64,000 nt of DNA from Rhodobacter sp. (lineage in GTDB: Bacteria > Pseudomonadota > Alphaproteobacteria > Rhodobacterales > Rhodobacteraceae), in assembly GCA_027484145.1 (NCBI GenBank), contig JAIXUH010000012.1:360765-424764 (forward strand), in the 5' to 3' direction. Below, piece after piece: positions 29,014 through 39,145 of this stretch (the stretch's first letter is position 1; each line of letters opens with the position of its first letter). A program made the translations under genes and the position numbers. The notes below the pieces were generated by a model. That model was not told the DNA's origin. It searched no databases and worked only from the letters and a program-made list of their open reading frames with translations.

Positions 29014-29468
29014 GTTACGGCCCCCGCCGGAAAAGGGCCCACACCGCGCCGCACGGGCCGCAGCCAGTCAAACACCCGATGAAAGACATAGGCATACAGC
29101 GAATAGGCAAAGGTCAGGATCACATCCAGCAGCAGCGCCTCGACGACGCTCAGCCCACCCACGAACACCAAGATCGGCAGGACCACAACCATGGCCGAAA
29201 TTTCGTGACTGATCGCATGCACCACGCGCCACAGTTGCGGCCGGTCACTGGCCACACGCCCCGACAGGCGCAGATCCACCCAGTCGAACAAAGTGTTGTG
29301 CACCGGCGACCAGATCATGACCGCCACCGCCACCAAGGCCATCAGGGTCGCACCCTCCCCCGCGTCGCTGTCGGCATAAACCATATACAGCGGCACGGCC
29401 ATCAGCAGGCCACCCAGTTCAAAACACAAGGTCTGAAACACGCGTTCACGCAGGCTGCGAAGAGCCAT
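29010..29468 (-). CDS. PACE-family efflux protein (two BTP domains)
   Basis: 152 residues and about four membrane helices in two repeated halves. Each half begins with an ERVF- or HRVF-type motif: residues 8-20 have ERVFQTLCFELGG with the conserved membrane Glu17, and VFHRVFDWLRP lies near the end. PACE proteins such as AceI export chlorhexidine and short diamines (putrescine, cadaverine). The overlap with speD downstream suggests a polyamine substrate here (inference). Confidence 0.88.
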   Translation of the reverse strand: MALRSLRERVFQTLCFELGGLLMAVPLYMVYADSDAGEGATLMALVAVAVMIWSPVHNTLFDWVDLRLSGRVASDRPQLWRVVHAISHEISAMVVVLPILVFVGGLSVVEALLLDVILTFAYSLYAYVFHRVFDWLRPVRRGVGPFPAGAVT

Positions 29469-29710
29469 GATCTACCCCACCCAAAACTGTTACCAGAGTG
29501 CCGCCGGTCAGATCGGCGGTGGCGCTGTCATGGCCACCCTGTCCGTCGGTCTTTTCATCCTTGCCAGAACCCTAACCGAGCCATGGCGTTGCAGGCAGTC
29601 AGGTTTCCCTTACGTCAGGCAAGGCGCATCTTCCGGGCCTTTTGGCACCGTCAAACCAGCCTTCAGGATCACGCTGCCCCAATGGGCCACCTGAACAGAA
29701 CCCCGGAAAT

Positions 29711-29738
29711 GAAAATGGGCCGGGAATGAACCCGGCCC
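29711..29738 (-). terminator. Rho-independent terminator of the 29813-30436 gene
   Basis: GGGCCGGG and CCCGGCCC form a perfect 8-bp stem with a 6-nt loop, followed on the minus strand by ATTTTCATTT. Confidence 0.8.
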
Positions 29739-29758
29739 TATAAAATCGAATGGATCTA

Positions 29759-29795
29759 TATCCAATGGGATAGTCGATCATATCCGTTCGGGATA
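29759..29795. repeat. Pair of TATCC/GGATA dyads
   Basis: TATCC-AATG-GGATA (29759-29772) and TATCC-GTTCG-GGATA (29781-29795) are spaced 22 nt apart start to start. They lie between a stop codon and its terminator. They may be two operator sites or small RNA hairpins. Confidence 0.4.
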
Positions 29796-29812
29796 GTAAG
29801 GTTTTCCTTACG

Positions 29813-30436
29813 TCAATTTGGATAGGTCACCCGCGCCGCCAGCCGCAGGGCATGGCTGGGGTCACGCGCCATCGCAGGCATCACCCGGTCATAGGCGGCC
29901 CGGATCACCCCCGCGATTTCGGGGCGCAACACCACGGCCTCCCCCACCAGCGCAAGGGGCGAGACATCCATGAACGCCCGGTCCGACCACAGGATGATCG
30001 TCTGCACCGCCTGCGACAGCGCCAGCGTATCGGCAGGCACCGCCGACAGATGCGCATCCATCCGCAGAAACACGAAAGCCGCTTTGATCGCGCCCGCCTC
30101 GTCAAAACGGAAAATGCGGTACTGGTTGGCCTCTGCTGCCTCCAGCCGATCCACCAGAGGCAACAGGTCGGGGATCAGGCGGTCAAGGTTGGGCACATGG
30201 CGCAATTCGTCCCAGTCACGGCAAAAGAACACCATCAGGTTCGCGCCCAGTTCCGGGTCCGTCTCGGCCATCTTGTGGCCCGCCAGAACCACCACCGCCT
30301 CGATCGCGCCCTTGACGACCGACAGCGTCGCATCATCCACGCCAAACACCACCGGCACGATGGGCCGCCCCCAGCGGGCGCACAGATACTGCCCGTCGGC
30401 CCGCGTGAAAAACCGCTCCACCTCGCCTGCGTCCAT
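29813..30436 (-). CDS. Hypothetical cytoplasmic protein
   Basis: 207 residues, no signal peptide or membrane segment. It starts MDAGEVERFFTRADGQYLCARWGRP and has acidic, Leu/Val-rich stretches (VFFCRDWDELRHVP, IPDLLPLVDRLEAAEANQYRIFRF). I do not recognise a named family; the composition and clean ribosome site (GGAGG) suggest a real gene. The start at 30436 is chosen over upstream in-frame codons because the upstream part is low-complexity Arg/Pro. A strong terminator follows 75 nt after its stop. Confidence 0.7.
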   Translation of the reverse strand: MDAGEVERFFTRADGQYLCARWGRPIVPVVFGVDDATLSVVKGAIEAVVVLAGHKMAETDPELGANLMVFFCRDWDELRHVPNLDRLIPDLLPLVDRLEAAEANQYRIFRFDEAGAIKAAFVFLRMDAHLSAVPADTLALSQAVQTIILWSDRAFMDVSPLALVGEAVVLRPEIAGVIRAAYDRVMPAMARDPSHALRLAARVTYPN

Positions 30437-30583
30437 GTCCTGCCCTCCGCTCAATGGCCCGCCGCATACCGCCAAACCGCCCCGTTTGACCAGCCCCCCA
30501 CCATCTTGACCGCACCGCCTGATCCCCCTGCCGCAGGCAGGCGGAGGGCAAGCGGCCCCGCCGCGCAGACCGACCTTTCGCCC

Positions 30584-30609
30584 GTCCCTGCCCGGCCACG
30601 GGCAGGGAC
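30584..30609. repeat. Perfect 10-bp hairpin upstream of dnaG
   Basis: GTCCCTGCCC and GGGCAGGGAC pair perfectly around a 6-nt loop, 75 nt before the dnaG start. No T-run follows. It could be part of the dnaG leader or a REP-like element. Confidence 0.5.
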
Positions 30610-30683
30610 TCCGCAAGGTCAGCCGCCGCCACCCCGCGATGCGGCTTCTGGACTCGCACCGCCACAAGCCCGATACTATGCCC

Positions 30684-32657
30684 ATGTCGCTGCCCAACGG
30701 ATTTCTTGACGAACTGCGGACCCGGATCTCGCTGTCACAGGTTGTGGGGCGCAAGGTCACATGGGACATGCGCAAATCCAACATGGGCAAGGGCGACTGG
30801 TGGGCGCCATGCCCGTTCCATCAGGAAAAATCCGCCTCCTTTCATGTGGATGACCGCAAAGGCTTTTACTATTGCTTTGGCTGCCACGCCAAAGGCGACG
30901 CCCTCTCCTTTGTCAAGGAAACCGAGAACCTCGGCTTCATGGAGGCGGTCGAGGTTCTGGCGCGCGAGGCTGGAATGCCGATGCCCGCCCGCGACCCCAA
31001 GGCCGCCGAAAAGGCCGACCACCGCACCCTTCTGACGCAGGTGATGGAAGAGGCGGTCAAATGGTTCCGCCTCCAGTTGAAAACCTCTGCTGCCGCCGAG
31101 GCCCGCGCCTATCTGGTCAAACGCGGCCTCAGCGAAGCCGCCCAAGACCGCTGGGAGATCGGCTTTGCGCCCGATGCACGGCAGGCCCTGCTGACGGCAT
31201 TGCAGCAAAAGGGGTTTGCGCCCGACTTGATCGTCGATTCTGGCGTTTGCGCCAAGGCGGATGACGGCGCGCTCTACGACCGTTTCCGTGGCCGCATCAT
31301 CTTTCCCATCCGCGACGGTCGTGGCCGCGCCATCAGCCTTGGCGGTCGGTCCATGGACCCCAACGCCCGCGCGAAATACCTCAACGGCCCCGAAACCGAA
31401 CTCTTCGACAAGGGGCGCAACCTGTTCAACCACGGCCCCGCCCGCGAAGCCGCCGGAAAGGGCCAGCCCCTGATCGTCGCCGAAGGCTATATGGATGTGA
31501 TCGCGCTCAGCGAGGCAGGCTTTCGCGCCACGGTGGCCCCGCTTGGCACCGCCGTGACCGAAGACCAGTTGCGCCTGATGTGGCGCATCGCGAACGAGCC
31601 GGTCATTGCCCTTGACGGCGATGCAGCAGGCATCCGCGCCGCCCTGCGGGTGATCGACCTTGCCCTGCCCCTGCTTGAGGCGGGCAAGGGCCTGCGCTTT
31701 GCCGTCCTGCCCGGCGGCATGGACCCGGATGATCTGATCAAGGCCCAGGGTGCGCCCGCCATGCAAAAGGTGCTGGACGAGGCACAGCCGATGGTCCGGC
31801 TGCTGTGGCAGCGCGAAACCGAAGGCCGCGTGTTCGACAGCCCCGAACGCAAGGCCGCATTGGACAAAAGCCTGCGCGCCGCCCTGACGCGCATCGCAGA
31901 CCCGTCGATCCGCGCGCATTACGGCGAAGAAATCAAGCAGTTGCGGTGGGATCTGTTCGGCACCCGTCGCCGGGCCGAGGCAAACCGCCCCTTCACCCCG
32001 CGCCCCCCATGGACACCGCGTGGCGGCAAGGTGCCGTTCCAGCCCGTGGCCCCCATGGCCTCGACCCGCGCCTCGCTGCTGGCCTCGGGCGGTGGCTCAT
32101 CTGATTCGCTGCGCGAGGCGGTCATTCTGGCGGGCTGCATCAGCCACCCCGACCTGATCGCCCGGTTCGAATCCACGCTGGAGCGGCTGGAGTTTCTGGG
32201 CGACGGCCACGACACCCTGCGCAGCCTGATCCTGTATCACCAATCCGCGCCCAACCTCCTCGATGTGCTGATGGCCGAGGCGCCTTTGCCCACCGAATCG
32301 GTGCTCTTGCACCCGCATGTCCGCATCACGCCCGCCCTTGCCGCCGGGGCTGACCCGGAAACGGCGGCCTTCTGTTTGGCCGAGGCTTTGGCCCGTTTGC
32401 AGGCAGATCGCGCGCACCGCCTTGAAATTGCCGATGCGGAAGACGATCTGTCAGGGGTGGCCGACGAAGGCCTGACATGGCGCGTGTCCAAGGCCGCCGA
32501 GGCCCGGCACAGTGCCGCGCGGGGCCCCGAGGCGGCCAAGGGCGAATCGGTGATCGCACCAAATGGCATCGAACTGGACCGGGATGAACTCAATCGTGCC
32601 CGCAGACTGCACGAAAGCATCGATTTCAGCCGCGGTGGACGCGGCAGTAACCATTGA
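30684..32657 (+). CDS. dnaG: DNA primase
   Basis: 657 residues. The N-terminal CHC2 zinc ribbon has Cys43, His46, Cys64 and Cys67. The TOPRIM core has LIVAEGYMDVIAL and ALDGDAAG, which bind catalytic metals. A C-terminal helicase-binding region follows. It makes the RNA primers for replication. MSLPNGFLDELR matches the usual alphaproteobacterial start, so 30684 is chosen over an ATG 6 nt upstream. It is followed by rpoD 114 bp later, the rpoD macromolecular-synthesis arrangement without rpsU. Confidence 0.96.
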   Translation: MSLPNGFLDELRTRISLSQVVGRKVTWDMRKSNMGKGDWWAPCPFHQEKSASFHVDDRKGFYYCFGCHAKGDALSFVKETENLGFMEAVEVLAREAGMPMPARDPKAAEKADHRTLLTQVMEEAVKWFRLQLKTSAAAEARAYLVKRGLSEAAQDRWEIGFAPDARQALLTALQQKGFAPDLIVDSGVCAKADDGALYDRFRGRIIFPIRDGRGRAISLGGRSMDPNARAKYLNGPETELFDKGRNLFNHGPAREAAGKGQPLIVAEGYMDVIALSEAGFRATVAPLGTAVTEDQLRLMWRIANEPVIALDGDAAGIRAALRVIDLALPLLEAGKGLRFAVLPGGMDPDDLIKAQGAPAMQKVLDEAQPMVRLLWQRETEGRVFDSPERKAALDKSLRAALTRIADPSIRAHYGEEIKQLRWDLFGTRRRAEANRPFTPRPPWTPRGGKVPFQPVAPMASTRASLLASGGGSSDSLREAVILAGCISHPDLIARFESTLERLEFLGDGHDTLRSLILYHQSAPNLLDVLMAEAPLPTESVLLHPHVRITPALAAGADPETAAFCLAEALARLQADRAHRLEIADAEDDLSGVADEGLTWRVSKAAEARHSAARGPEAAKGESVIAPNGIELDRDELNRARRLHESIDFSRGGRGSNH

Positions 32658-32771
32658 CCAACGCTTTTCCACACCACTCGAGGCAAGAAAATGCCGAGTC
32701 CGCCTTTAACCCCGCGTGATTCGCGTTATTGATTCGAAACCACCTGTGCGATTCGCACCCGAGGAGACGAC

Positions 32772-34766
32772 ATGGCCCTGAAAGACACCGACGACGGCAA
32801 ACCCGAAGCTGACGAACCCGATGTCTCGCTGGACATGAGTCAGGCTGCCGTCAAGAAGATGATCGCCGACGCGCGTGAGCGGGGCTACATCACGTATGAG
32901 CAGCTCAATCAGGTGATGCCGCCGGAACAGGTCTCTTCGGAACAAATCGAAGACGTCATGTCGATGCTGTCCGAAATGGGCATCAACATCATCGAAGATG
33001 ATGAGGTCGAAGAAGGCGAAGCGCCCGCTGGCGAACTGGTCGAAACCTCGACCACTTCACGCGAAGTGGCGGTCGTTGGCGCCACGACCGAAACGCTGGA
33101 CCGCACCGATGACCCGGTCCGCATGTATCTGCGCGAAATGGGCAGCGTCGAACTGCTCAGCCGCGAAGGCGAAATTGCCATCGCCAAGCGGATCGAAGCT
33201 GGCCGCAACACGATGATTCTGGGCCTGTGCGAAAGCCCGCTGACCTTTCAGGCCATCACCATCTGGCGCGACGAACTTCTGAACGAAGACATCCTGCTGC
33301 GCGATGTGATCGATCTTGAGGCCACCTTTGGCCGCAGCCTTGATGGCGAAGACGATATGGACGGCCCCGATCTGGAAGGCGTCGATGTCTCGGCCGCCGC
33401 CCCGCGCCGCCCCGATTCCGCCGAACCGGAACTCGATGCCGACGGCAACCCCCTGATGCGGTCCGATGACGATGACGAGGATGACGAAGCCTCGAACATG
33501 TCGCTGGCCGCGATGGAAGCCGCGCTGAAGCCAAAGGTGCTGGATACCCTTGCCCTGATCGCGCGCGATTACGTCACTCTGGCCGAAATGCAGGATGCGC
33601 GGATGAACGCGACCCTGTCCGAAAAGACCCGCTTTTCCGCCACGGACGAAGCCGCCTATCAGAAACTGCGCTCGGAAATCGTGGTGATGGTGAACGAGCT
33701 TCACCTGCACAACAACCGGATCGAAGCGCTGATCGACCAGCTTTACGGCATCAACCGCAAGATCATGACGATCAACTCCGGCATGGTGAAACTGGCCGAC
33801 GCGGCCCGCATCAATCGCCGCGAATTCATCGACGAATATCAGGGCTATGAACTTGATCCCGCATGGATGGACCGGATGGCCGCCAAGGGCGGTCGTGGCT
33901 GGCAGGTCCTGTTCGACAAATCGCGCGACAAGGTTGAAGAGTTGCGCGCCGAAATGGCACAGGTCGGCCAATATATCGGCGTCGACATCTCCGAATTCCG
34001 CCGCATCGTGAATCAGGTGCAAAAGGGCGAGAAAGAGGCGCGTCAGGCCAAGAAGGAAATGGTCGAGGCGAACCTGCGTCTGGTGATCTCGATTGCCAAG
34101 AAATACACCAACCGTGGCCTGCAATTCCTTGATCTCATTCAGGAAGGCAACATTGGCCTGATGAAGGCCGTCGATAAATTCGAATACCGCCGCGGCTACA
34201 AATTCTCGACCTACGCCACATGGTGGATCCGTCAGGCCATTACGCGCTCCATCGCTGACCAAGCCCGCACGATCCGTATTCCCGTGCATATGATCGAAAC
34301 GATCAACAAACTCGTCCGCACGGGGCGGCAAATGCTGCACGAAATCGGCCGCGAACCGACCCCCGAGGAATTGGCCGAAAAGCTGCAGATGCCCTTGGAA
34401 AAGGTCCGCAAGGTGATGAAAATCGCCAAGGAACCCATCTCCTTGGAAACCCCAATCGGCGACGAGGAAGACTCACAACTCGGCGACTTCATCGAAGACA
34501 AGAACGCGATCCTGCCGCTGGATTCCGCCATTCAGGAAAACCTGAAGGAAACCACAACCCGCGTCCTGGCCTCCCTCACCCCCCGCGAAGAACGCGTGTT
34601 GCGCATGCGCTTCGGCATCGGCATGAACACCGACCACACGCTGGAAGAGGTCGGCCAACAGTTCAGCGTCACCCGCGAACGCATCCGCCAGATCGAAGCC
34701 AAGGCGCTGCGGAAACTGAAGCATCCGAGCCGGTCACGGAAGCTGCGGAGTTTCTTGGATCAGTGA
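32772..34766 (+). CDS. rpoD: RNA polymerase primary sigma factor RpoD
   Basis: 664 residues. Region 1.1 ([24 protein letters not shown]), an acidic spacer (about 205-245, [10 protein letters not shown]), and regions 1.2-2.4 are present, ending [24 protein letters not shown]. Region 3 and region 4.2 ([30 protein letters not shown]) complete it. It directs polymerase to housekeeping promoters. GAGGAG precedes the ATG. The stop overlaps the start of a small downstream gene. Confidence 0.98.
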   Translation: MALKDTDDGKPEADEPDVSLDMSQAAVKKMIADARERGYITYEQLNQVMPPEQVSSEQIEDVMSMLSEMGINIIEDDEVEEGEAPAGELVETSTTSREVAVVGATTETLDRTDDPVRMYLREMGSVELLSREGEIAIAKRIEAGRNTMILGLCESPLTFQAITIWRDELLNEDILLRDVIDLEATFGRSLDGEDDMDGPDLEGVDVSAAAPRRPDSAEPELDADGNPLMRSDDDDEDDEASNMSLAAMEAALKPKVLDTLALIARDYVTLAEMQDARMNATLSEKTRFSATDEAAYQKLRSEIVVMVNELHLHNNRIEALIDQLYGINRKIMTINSGMVKLADAARINRREFIDEYQGYELDPAWMDRMAAKGGRGWQVLFDKSRDKVEELRAEMAQVGQYIGVDISEFRRIVNQVQKGEKEARQAKKEMVEANLRLVISIAKKYTNRGLQFLDLIQEGNIGLMKAVDKFEYRRGYKFSTYATWWIRQAITRSIADQARTIRIPVHMIETINKLVRTGRQMLHEIGREPTPEELAEKLQMPLEKVRKVMKIAKEPISLETPIGDEEDSQLGDFIEDKNAILPLDSAIQENLKETTTRVLASLTPREERVLRMRFGIGMNTDHTLEEVGQQFSVTRERIRQIEAKALRKLKHPSRSRKLRSFLDQ

Positions 34767-35152
34767 CCGAACATCGCAGCGTCTTACCACTGACGAAACA
34801 GCGCGCCTTTGCGACCATCCAGATCGTTGCAAAGGCCGTCCTCGCAGGTGAGCCCGCCCTCACCTATTCGGAACTCGCGCGCCGTCTTGGGATGTCCAAA
34901 GTGAATGGACAGGGCCTCACCAGCTACTTGAACGAAGCCGCCGCCCTATGCGCCGAACACGGTCTTCCAAACGTTTCGGTCTTGGTCGTCTCGAAGGATA
35001 GTCTGGATCGCGGGATGCCGATGCCGTCAGAAGGCTCATTCTCCGATGGGTTCTATGCCAGCACGGGTCTGGCAAGGGATGACATTCCGGCCGAACAAGC
35101 CCGTGTAAGAACCTTCGATTGGCGCACTGTCCGCACTTTGCAACTCGACTAG
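34763..35152 (+). CDS. Hypothetical protein overlapping the rpoD stop
   Basis: 129 residues beginning at a GTG that overlaps the rpoD stop (GTGA at 34763-34766). The middle, [47 protein letters not shown], looks like a small winged-helix-like unit followed by a beta-strand. It is reminiscent of N-terminal modules seen next to nucleases, but I cannot name the family. Base composition is less GC-rich than in rpoD. Coupling to rpoD translation is likely from the overlap; a function is not assigned. Confidence 0.6.
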   Translation: MTEHRSVLPLTKQRAFATIQIVAKAVLAGEPALTYSELARRLGMSKVNGQGLTSYLNEAAALCAEHGLPNVSVLVVSKDSLDRGMPMPSEGSFSDGFYASTGLARDDIPAEQARVRTFDWRTVRTLQLD

Positions 35153-35208
35153 CTGTCGCAAATCGCGTCAACTAAAGCCATGCACTGAACTGCCGACCCG
35201 GACCCCTC

Positions 35209-35490
35209 ATGCCCTCCATCTTCTCCCGCCTCTTCGGTTCCTCCTCCCCCGCTGCCCCCAAAGCGCTTGAGCCCATCCTGCACAAGGATTGCCGCATCTT
35301 TGCCGAGCCGATGAAAGCCGAGGGCGGCTATCGCCTTGCTGCACGGATCGAGAAGGATATTGGCGGCGAAACCAAGACCCACCACCTGATCCGCGCCGAT
35401 ATTCACAGCGCGCAGGATGAGGCAATTGCCGCCTCGATCGCCAAGGCGCAGCAGGCGATTGACCAGTTGGGCGACCGTCTGTTCAGCTAA
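35209..35490 (+). CDS. HlyU-family protein
   Basis: 93 residues. FSRLFG at the N-terminus and IEKDIGGETKTHHLIRADIHSAQDEA-type sequence match the HlyU family (pfam10115), often annotated as transcriptional activator. These proteins are small and conserved in alphaproteobacteria, and their regulatory role there is not established. It stands alone, convergent with a small secreted-protein gene. Confidence 0.75.
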   Translation: MPSIFSRLFGSSSPAAPKALEPILHKDCRIFAEPMKAEGGYRLAARIEKDIGGETKTHHLIRADIHSAQDEAIAASIAKAQQAIDQLGDRLFS

Positions 35491-35520
35491 GCCACGGATG
35501 TTTCAGTAAAACGCCGACCC

Positions 35521-35811
35521 TCACGCCGGGTCGGGCGGCTCTACGGCTTCCCAGCCCTCGCCCATCGCCACAATGCAGGCGCGACCATCGGTATAGCTTT
35601 GCACCATGGTCCAGTCGCCGCGTGGGTCTGTCCAGACCTCCATCACCATTTCGGCGTTGCGCAACCCGGTGCCCGCCAGACGCGCGCCAAACTGCACGGT
35701 CAGCTTTTGCACAAGTTCCGACCGCTGGGCGCACAGCACCTCGGCAATCGGGCTTTGGGCAGCGGCGGGCAGCGGCAAAAGGGCCAAAAGGGGGATGAGT
35801 CGGTGCATCAT
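35521..35811 (-). CDS. Small secreted hypothetical protein
   Basis: 96 residues. A signal peptide (HRLIPLLALLPLPAAA, cleavage before QSP) precedes a mature part of about 75 residues with two cysteines (EVLCAQRSE and RACIVAMGEGWEAV), probably disulphide-linked in the periplasm. The C-terminal ACIVAMGEGWE with conserved W and C resembles small periplasmic proteins common in Rhodobacteraceae. No family name is known to me. Confidence 0.65.
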   Translation of the reverse strand: MMHRLIPLLALLPLPAAAQSPIAEVLCAQRSELVQKLTVQFGARLAGTGLRNAEMVMEVWTDPRGDWTMVQSYTDGRACIVAMGEGWEAVEPPDPA

Positions 35812-35952
35812 GCATGGAATGGTAACACCAATATGACAATCGTCACGGATAATCTGCACCCATACAACATTTCGCGCAGACCGCCGCGCCGATGCGCTTG
35901 ACACAACACCGCGCCCAAGGCTCCTTACCCGCGCCCATGCCGGAGCTTGATG

Positions 35953-36432
35953 ATGCGCGTTCTTGCCCTTGCCTGCCTTTTGCCCCTGCCCGCCCTTGCC
36001 GACTGTCCGGGGCAGGTGGTCTTTTCCTGCCCGATCGGCGCCAAGCACTTGCAGCTTTGCCTGACCGAAACCGACCTGATCTACAGCTACGGCAAGATCG
36101 GCGCGCCCGACTTGACGCTGCGCGAGGGTCTGTCGACAGTGGCTTACCAGCCTTGGCCCGGATTTGGCCGCACCATCTGGGACAGCGTGCGCTTTCAAAA
36201 CGCCGATGTCAGTTATGAGGTGTGGTCCTCAATCGACAAGCAGATGTCAGAAGATGAGCCGCCGCAGGATTGGCAGGGCGGCGTCATCGTCACGCGCGGC
36301 GATGAAACGCTGGCGGATCTGTCCTGTTCAGCCCCTCCCGACCCGCCGTTTCTGGACGTGCTGATGGAGGCGAAAAAGGCCGCAGGCCAGTGCTGGGATT
36401 TTGAGGTCCAAGGTTGGGCGGCCTGCGGCTGA
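35953..36432 (+). CDS. Secreted hypothetical protein, cysteine-containing
   Basis: 159 residues. A signal peptide (MRVLALACLLPLPALA) is cut near ADC. The mature part has paired cysteines near the start (DCPGQVVFSCP, LQLC) and end (LSCSAPP, QCWDF, WAAC). It therefore looks disulphide-stabilised and periplasmic. The ATG at 35953 lies 7 nt after GGAG; an ATG 3 nt upstream is also possible. It is divergent from the neighbouring secreted gene. No family recognised. Confidence 0.65.
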   Translation: MRVLALACLLPLPALADCPGQVVFSCPIGAKHLQLCLTETDLIYSYGKIGAPDLTLREGLSTVAYQPWPGFGRTIWDSVRFQNADVSYEVWSSIDKQMSEDEPPQDWQGGVIVTRGDETLADLSCSAPPDPPFLDVLMEAKKAAGQCWDFEVQGWAACG

Positions 36433-36439
36433 CCCCGCC

Positions 36440-37327
36440 TCAGGCGAGGTTTTTCTTGAAGAAGTCGATGGTCCGACCCCAGGCCAATTCCGCCGCCGCC
36501 TCATCATAGCGCGGGGTGGAATCGTTGTGGAATCCGTGGTTTACACCCGGATAGATAAAGGCCTCATAGGTGGTGCCCGCGGCCTTCAGCGCCGCCTCAT
36601 AGGCGGGCCAGCCCTCATTCACCCGCTCATCCAGTTCGGCGTAATGCAGCAGCAGCGGCGCCTTGATCTTCACCACATCCTCGGGCTTGGGCTGGCGGCC
36701 ATAAAAGGGCACTGCCCCCGCCAATTCCGGATAGGCCACAGCCGCCGCATTGGCGACCCCGCCGCCATAGCAAAACCCGGTGATGCCCACCTTTCCGGTT
36801 GATCCCTCATGCGCCATCAGAAACTCGACGGCGGCAAAGAAGTCATTCATCAACTTGGTGCCGTCCACACTGGACTGCAACTCGCGCCCCTTTTCGTCAT
36901 TGCCGGGGTAGCCGCCGACCGAAGTCAGGCCATCCGGCGCAAGCGCCATGAACCCGGCCTTGGCCACGCGCCGCGCCACGTCCTCGATATAGGGGTTCAG
37001 CCCACGGTTTTCGTGCACCACCACCACGGCGGGCAACTTGTCCATCACCCCGGCGGGCCGCACCATATAGCCGCGCACCTGACCATGGCCGTTGGGCGAC
37101 GGATACATGATGTATTCGCCCACAATCGTCTCGTCGTTGAAACTGACCTGTTCGGCCATGGAATAGTTCGGGCTCAGCATCTGCAACAGCGCCATCGCCG
37201 TCACGCCCCCCACCGCAAACTTGCCCGCGCGGTCCAGAAACTCGCGTTTCGTAATCCGGCCATGGGCGTAGAAATCGTAAAGCTCCAGCAACTCCTGATC
37301 GAAATCTTTCGCAGTCATTCGGGTCAT
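36440..37327 (-). CDS. Dienelactone hydrolase family protein, YghX-like
   Basis: 295 residues. The N-terminal region has a membrane/export-like segment (about 35-55, [17 protein letters not shown]). The alpha/beta hydrolase core has [20 protein letters not shown], the nucleophile motif GFCYGGG, and VNHGFHND with the catalytic His; the nucleophile is cysteine as in dienelactone hydrolase. The substrate is unknown. AGGAG is 7 nt before the ATG at 37327. It is divergent from nrdR. Confidence 0.85.
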   Translation of the reverse strand: MTRMTAKDFDQELLELYDFYAHGRITKREFLDRAGKFAVGGVTAMALLQMLSPNYSMAEQVSFNDETIVGEYIMYPSPNGHGQVRGYMVRPAGVMDKLPAVVVVHENRGLNPYIEDVARRVAKAGFMALAPDGLTSVGGYPGNDEKGRELQSSVDGTKLMNDFFAAVEFLMAHEGSTGKVGITGFCYGGGVANAAAVAYPELAGAVPFYGRQPKPEDVVKIKAPLLLHYAELDERVNEGWPAYEAALKAAGTTYEAFIYPGVNHGFHNDSTPRYDEAAAELAWGRTIDFFKKNLA

Positions 37328-37574
37328 GGCTGTTCTCCTGAACGGTTTCGTGGGCAAAGACCTAGCCTGTATGACACCACCACCCCATCACGTCCGCGTG
37401 ACACCCCGCCGCCCGGCCCTGAGTCCGCCACGCCACACCTTGCCACCCCAGATACAGGGCAGCACACTTCGGGCTAGGCGAAATCCATGGCCTGCCCCTA
37501 TAACCTGTAGCCATAACCGGGGAAACACCCGGACCTAGAGGCAGGCAATTCAACGACAAGCAAGGAGGGGGCCC

Positions 37575-38042
37575 ATGCGCTGCCCATTCTGCGGCAATAT
37601 CGACACGCAGGTGAAGGACTCCCGTCCCGCCGAAGATCATGTTGCCATCCGGCGGCGGCGCTTTTGCCCCGCCTGCGGTGGCCGTTTCACCACCTATGAA
37701 CGCGTGCAGTTGCGCGATCTGGTCGTGATCAAGACCTCTGGCAAGCGCGAGGATTTCGACCGCGACAAGCTGGAACGCTCGATCCGCATTTCCATGCAAA
37801 AGCGGCCCATCGATCCCGAACGCATCGATCAGATGATCAGCGGCATCGTGCGGCGGCTGGAATCCTTGGGCGAAACCGACATCCCCAGCCGTGTGATCGG
37901 CGAGATTGTCATGGAATCCCTCGCCCGGATCGACACGGTCGCCTATGTGCGCTTTGCCAGCGTTTACAAGAACTTCCAGGCGGCGGGCGACTTTGACAAG
38001 TTCGTTTCCGAACTGCGGCCCGGCGACAAAGGCGAAGAGTGA
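37575..38042 (+). CDS. nrdR: Transcriptional repressor NrdR
   Basis: 155 residues. The zinc ribbon has CPFC and CPAC (Cys3, 6, 31, 34) and [19 protein letters not shown], and an ATP-cone follows (about 49-139). It represses ribonucleotide reductase genes when dATP is high. GGAGG precedes the ATG. Its stop overlaps the start of ribD (GTGA at 38039-38042), the usual nrdR-ribD order. Confidence 0.96.
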   Translation: MRCPFCGNIDTQVKDSRPAEDHVAIRRRRFCPACGGRFTTYERVQLRDLVVIKTSGKREDFDRDKLERSIRISMQKRPIDPERIDQMISGIVRRLESLGETDIPSRVIGEIVMESLARIDTVAYVRFASVYKNFQAAGDFDKFVSELRPGDKGEE

Positions 38043-39145
38043 CCGACGAAGGCCACATGGCCCATGCCCTTGCGCTTGCCGCGCGGGGGCTTGGGCGCAC
38101 TTGGCCGAACCCCGCCGTCGGCTGCGTCTTGGTGCAGAACGGCATGATCATCGGGCGCGGCTGGACCCAACCGGGCGGCCGCCCCCATGCCGAACGTCGC
38201 GCGCTGGATCAGGCGGGCGATGCGGCGGGGGCCACGGCTTACGTCACGCTGGAACCCTGCGCCCATCACGGCAAGACTCCCCCCTGCGCCGAAGCCCTGA
38301 TCGCCGCCCGCGTGGCGCGGGTGGTGACCGCCTTCACCGACCCTGACCCCCGCGTGGCAGGGCGCGGCCATGCGATGCTGCGCGCCGCAGGAATTGCCGT
38401 CACCGAAGGCATCCTCGAACCACAAGCGCGCCGCCTGAACGCGGGCTTTCTGAAGCGTGTCACGGCGGGCCTGCCCTTGGTCGCCCTGAAACTCGCCAGC
38501 ACCATCGACGGTCGCATTGCCACCGCTTTGGGCGAATCGCGTTGGATCACGGGCAGTGCCGCGCGCCGACACGTTCACATGCTGCGGCTGACGCATGATG
38601 CCGTCATGGTCGGCAGCGGCACCGCCATGGCCGATGACCCGGACCTGACGGCCCGCGACATTGGCGCCACCCACCAGCCCATCCGCATCGTGCTGGACCG
38701 CCTCTTGCGCCATAGCCCCGACAGCCGCCTTGGCCGCACTGCGCGCGAAACCCCTGTCTGGCTGATCCACGCCCCCGACGCCCCGGCGCAGGCGCAAACC
38801 GCTTGGGCGGCCACCGGCGCGCGGCTGATCGCCTGCCCCGCACCGCAGGGCAAGCTGGACCTAACTGCCGCCCTGCGCCTGCTCGCCGCCGAAGGGCTGA
38901 CCCGAATCTTATGCGAAGGCGGCGGCACTTTAGCCGCGGGTCTCGTGGCCGAAGGACTAGTCGATGACCTGTTGCACATGACCGCAGGCAAGCTGATCGG
39001 TGCCGATGGCACGCCATCCCTTGGCCCTCTGCACCTGACCCAACTTGCCGCCGCCCCCGGCTTTCAACTGGCCAACGTGCGCCAGCTTGGCCCGGATACG
39101 CTCACGCAGTGGACCAAGGCTCACCCCTCGAACAAATCTGCCTGA
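38039..39145 (+). CDS. ribD: Bifunctional riboflavin biosynthesis deaminase/reductase RibD
   Basis: 368 residues. The N-terminal deaminase has HAE (50-52) and [11 protein letters not shown] (73-83) binding zinc. The C-terminal reductase domain (about 150-365) has [11 protein letters not shown] and [12 protein letters not shown]. It carries out the second and third steps of riboflavin synthesis. It starts with GTG overlapping nrdR. Its last 25 nt overlap the convergent ruvB 3' end. Confidence 0.95.
   Translation: MTDEGHMAHALALAARGLGRTWPNPAVGCVLVQNGMIIGRGWTQPGGRPHAERRALDQAGDAAGATAYVTLEPCAHHGKTPPCAEALIAARVARVVTAFTDPDPRVAGRGHAMLRAAGIAVTEGILEPQARRLNAGFLKRVTAGLPLVALKLASTIDGRIATALGESRWITGSAARRHVHMLRLTHDAVMVGSGTAMADDPDLTARDIGATHQPIRIVLDRLLRHSPDSRLGRTARETPVWLIHAPDAPAQAQTAWAATGARLIACPAPQGKLDLTAALRLLAAEGLTRILCEGGGTLAAGLVAEGLVDDLLHMTAGKLIGADGTPSLGPLHLTQLAAAPGFQLANVRQLGPDTLTQWTKAHPSNKSA

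Larger units (their letters stand above)
29469..29812. other. Intergenic stretch upstream of the PACE/speD pair
   Basis: 344 bp without a supported gene. It holds the terminator at 29711-29738, two TATCC/GGATA dyads (29759-29795), and two copies of a GGTTT(C/T)CCTTACGTCA-like word (29602-29617 and 29800-29815). No good ribosome site or family motif was seen in its open frames. Confidence 0.5.

Noticed and set aside
32160..32180. A GGTTCGAATCC-like word resembling a tRNA T-loop
   Set aside because: It lies inside the dnaG reading frame (RFESTL) with no cloverleaf partner arms.
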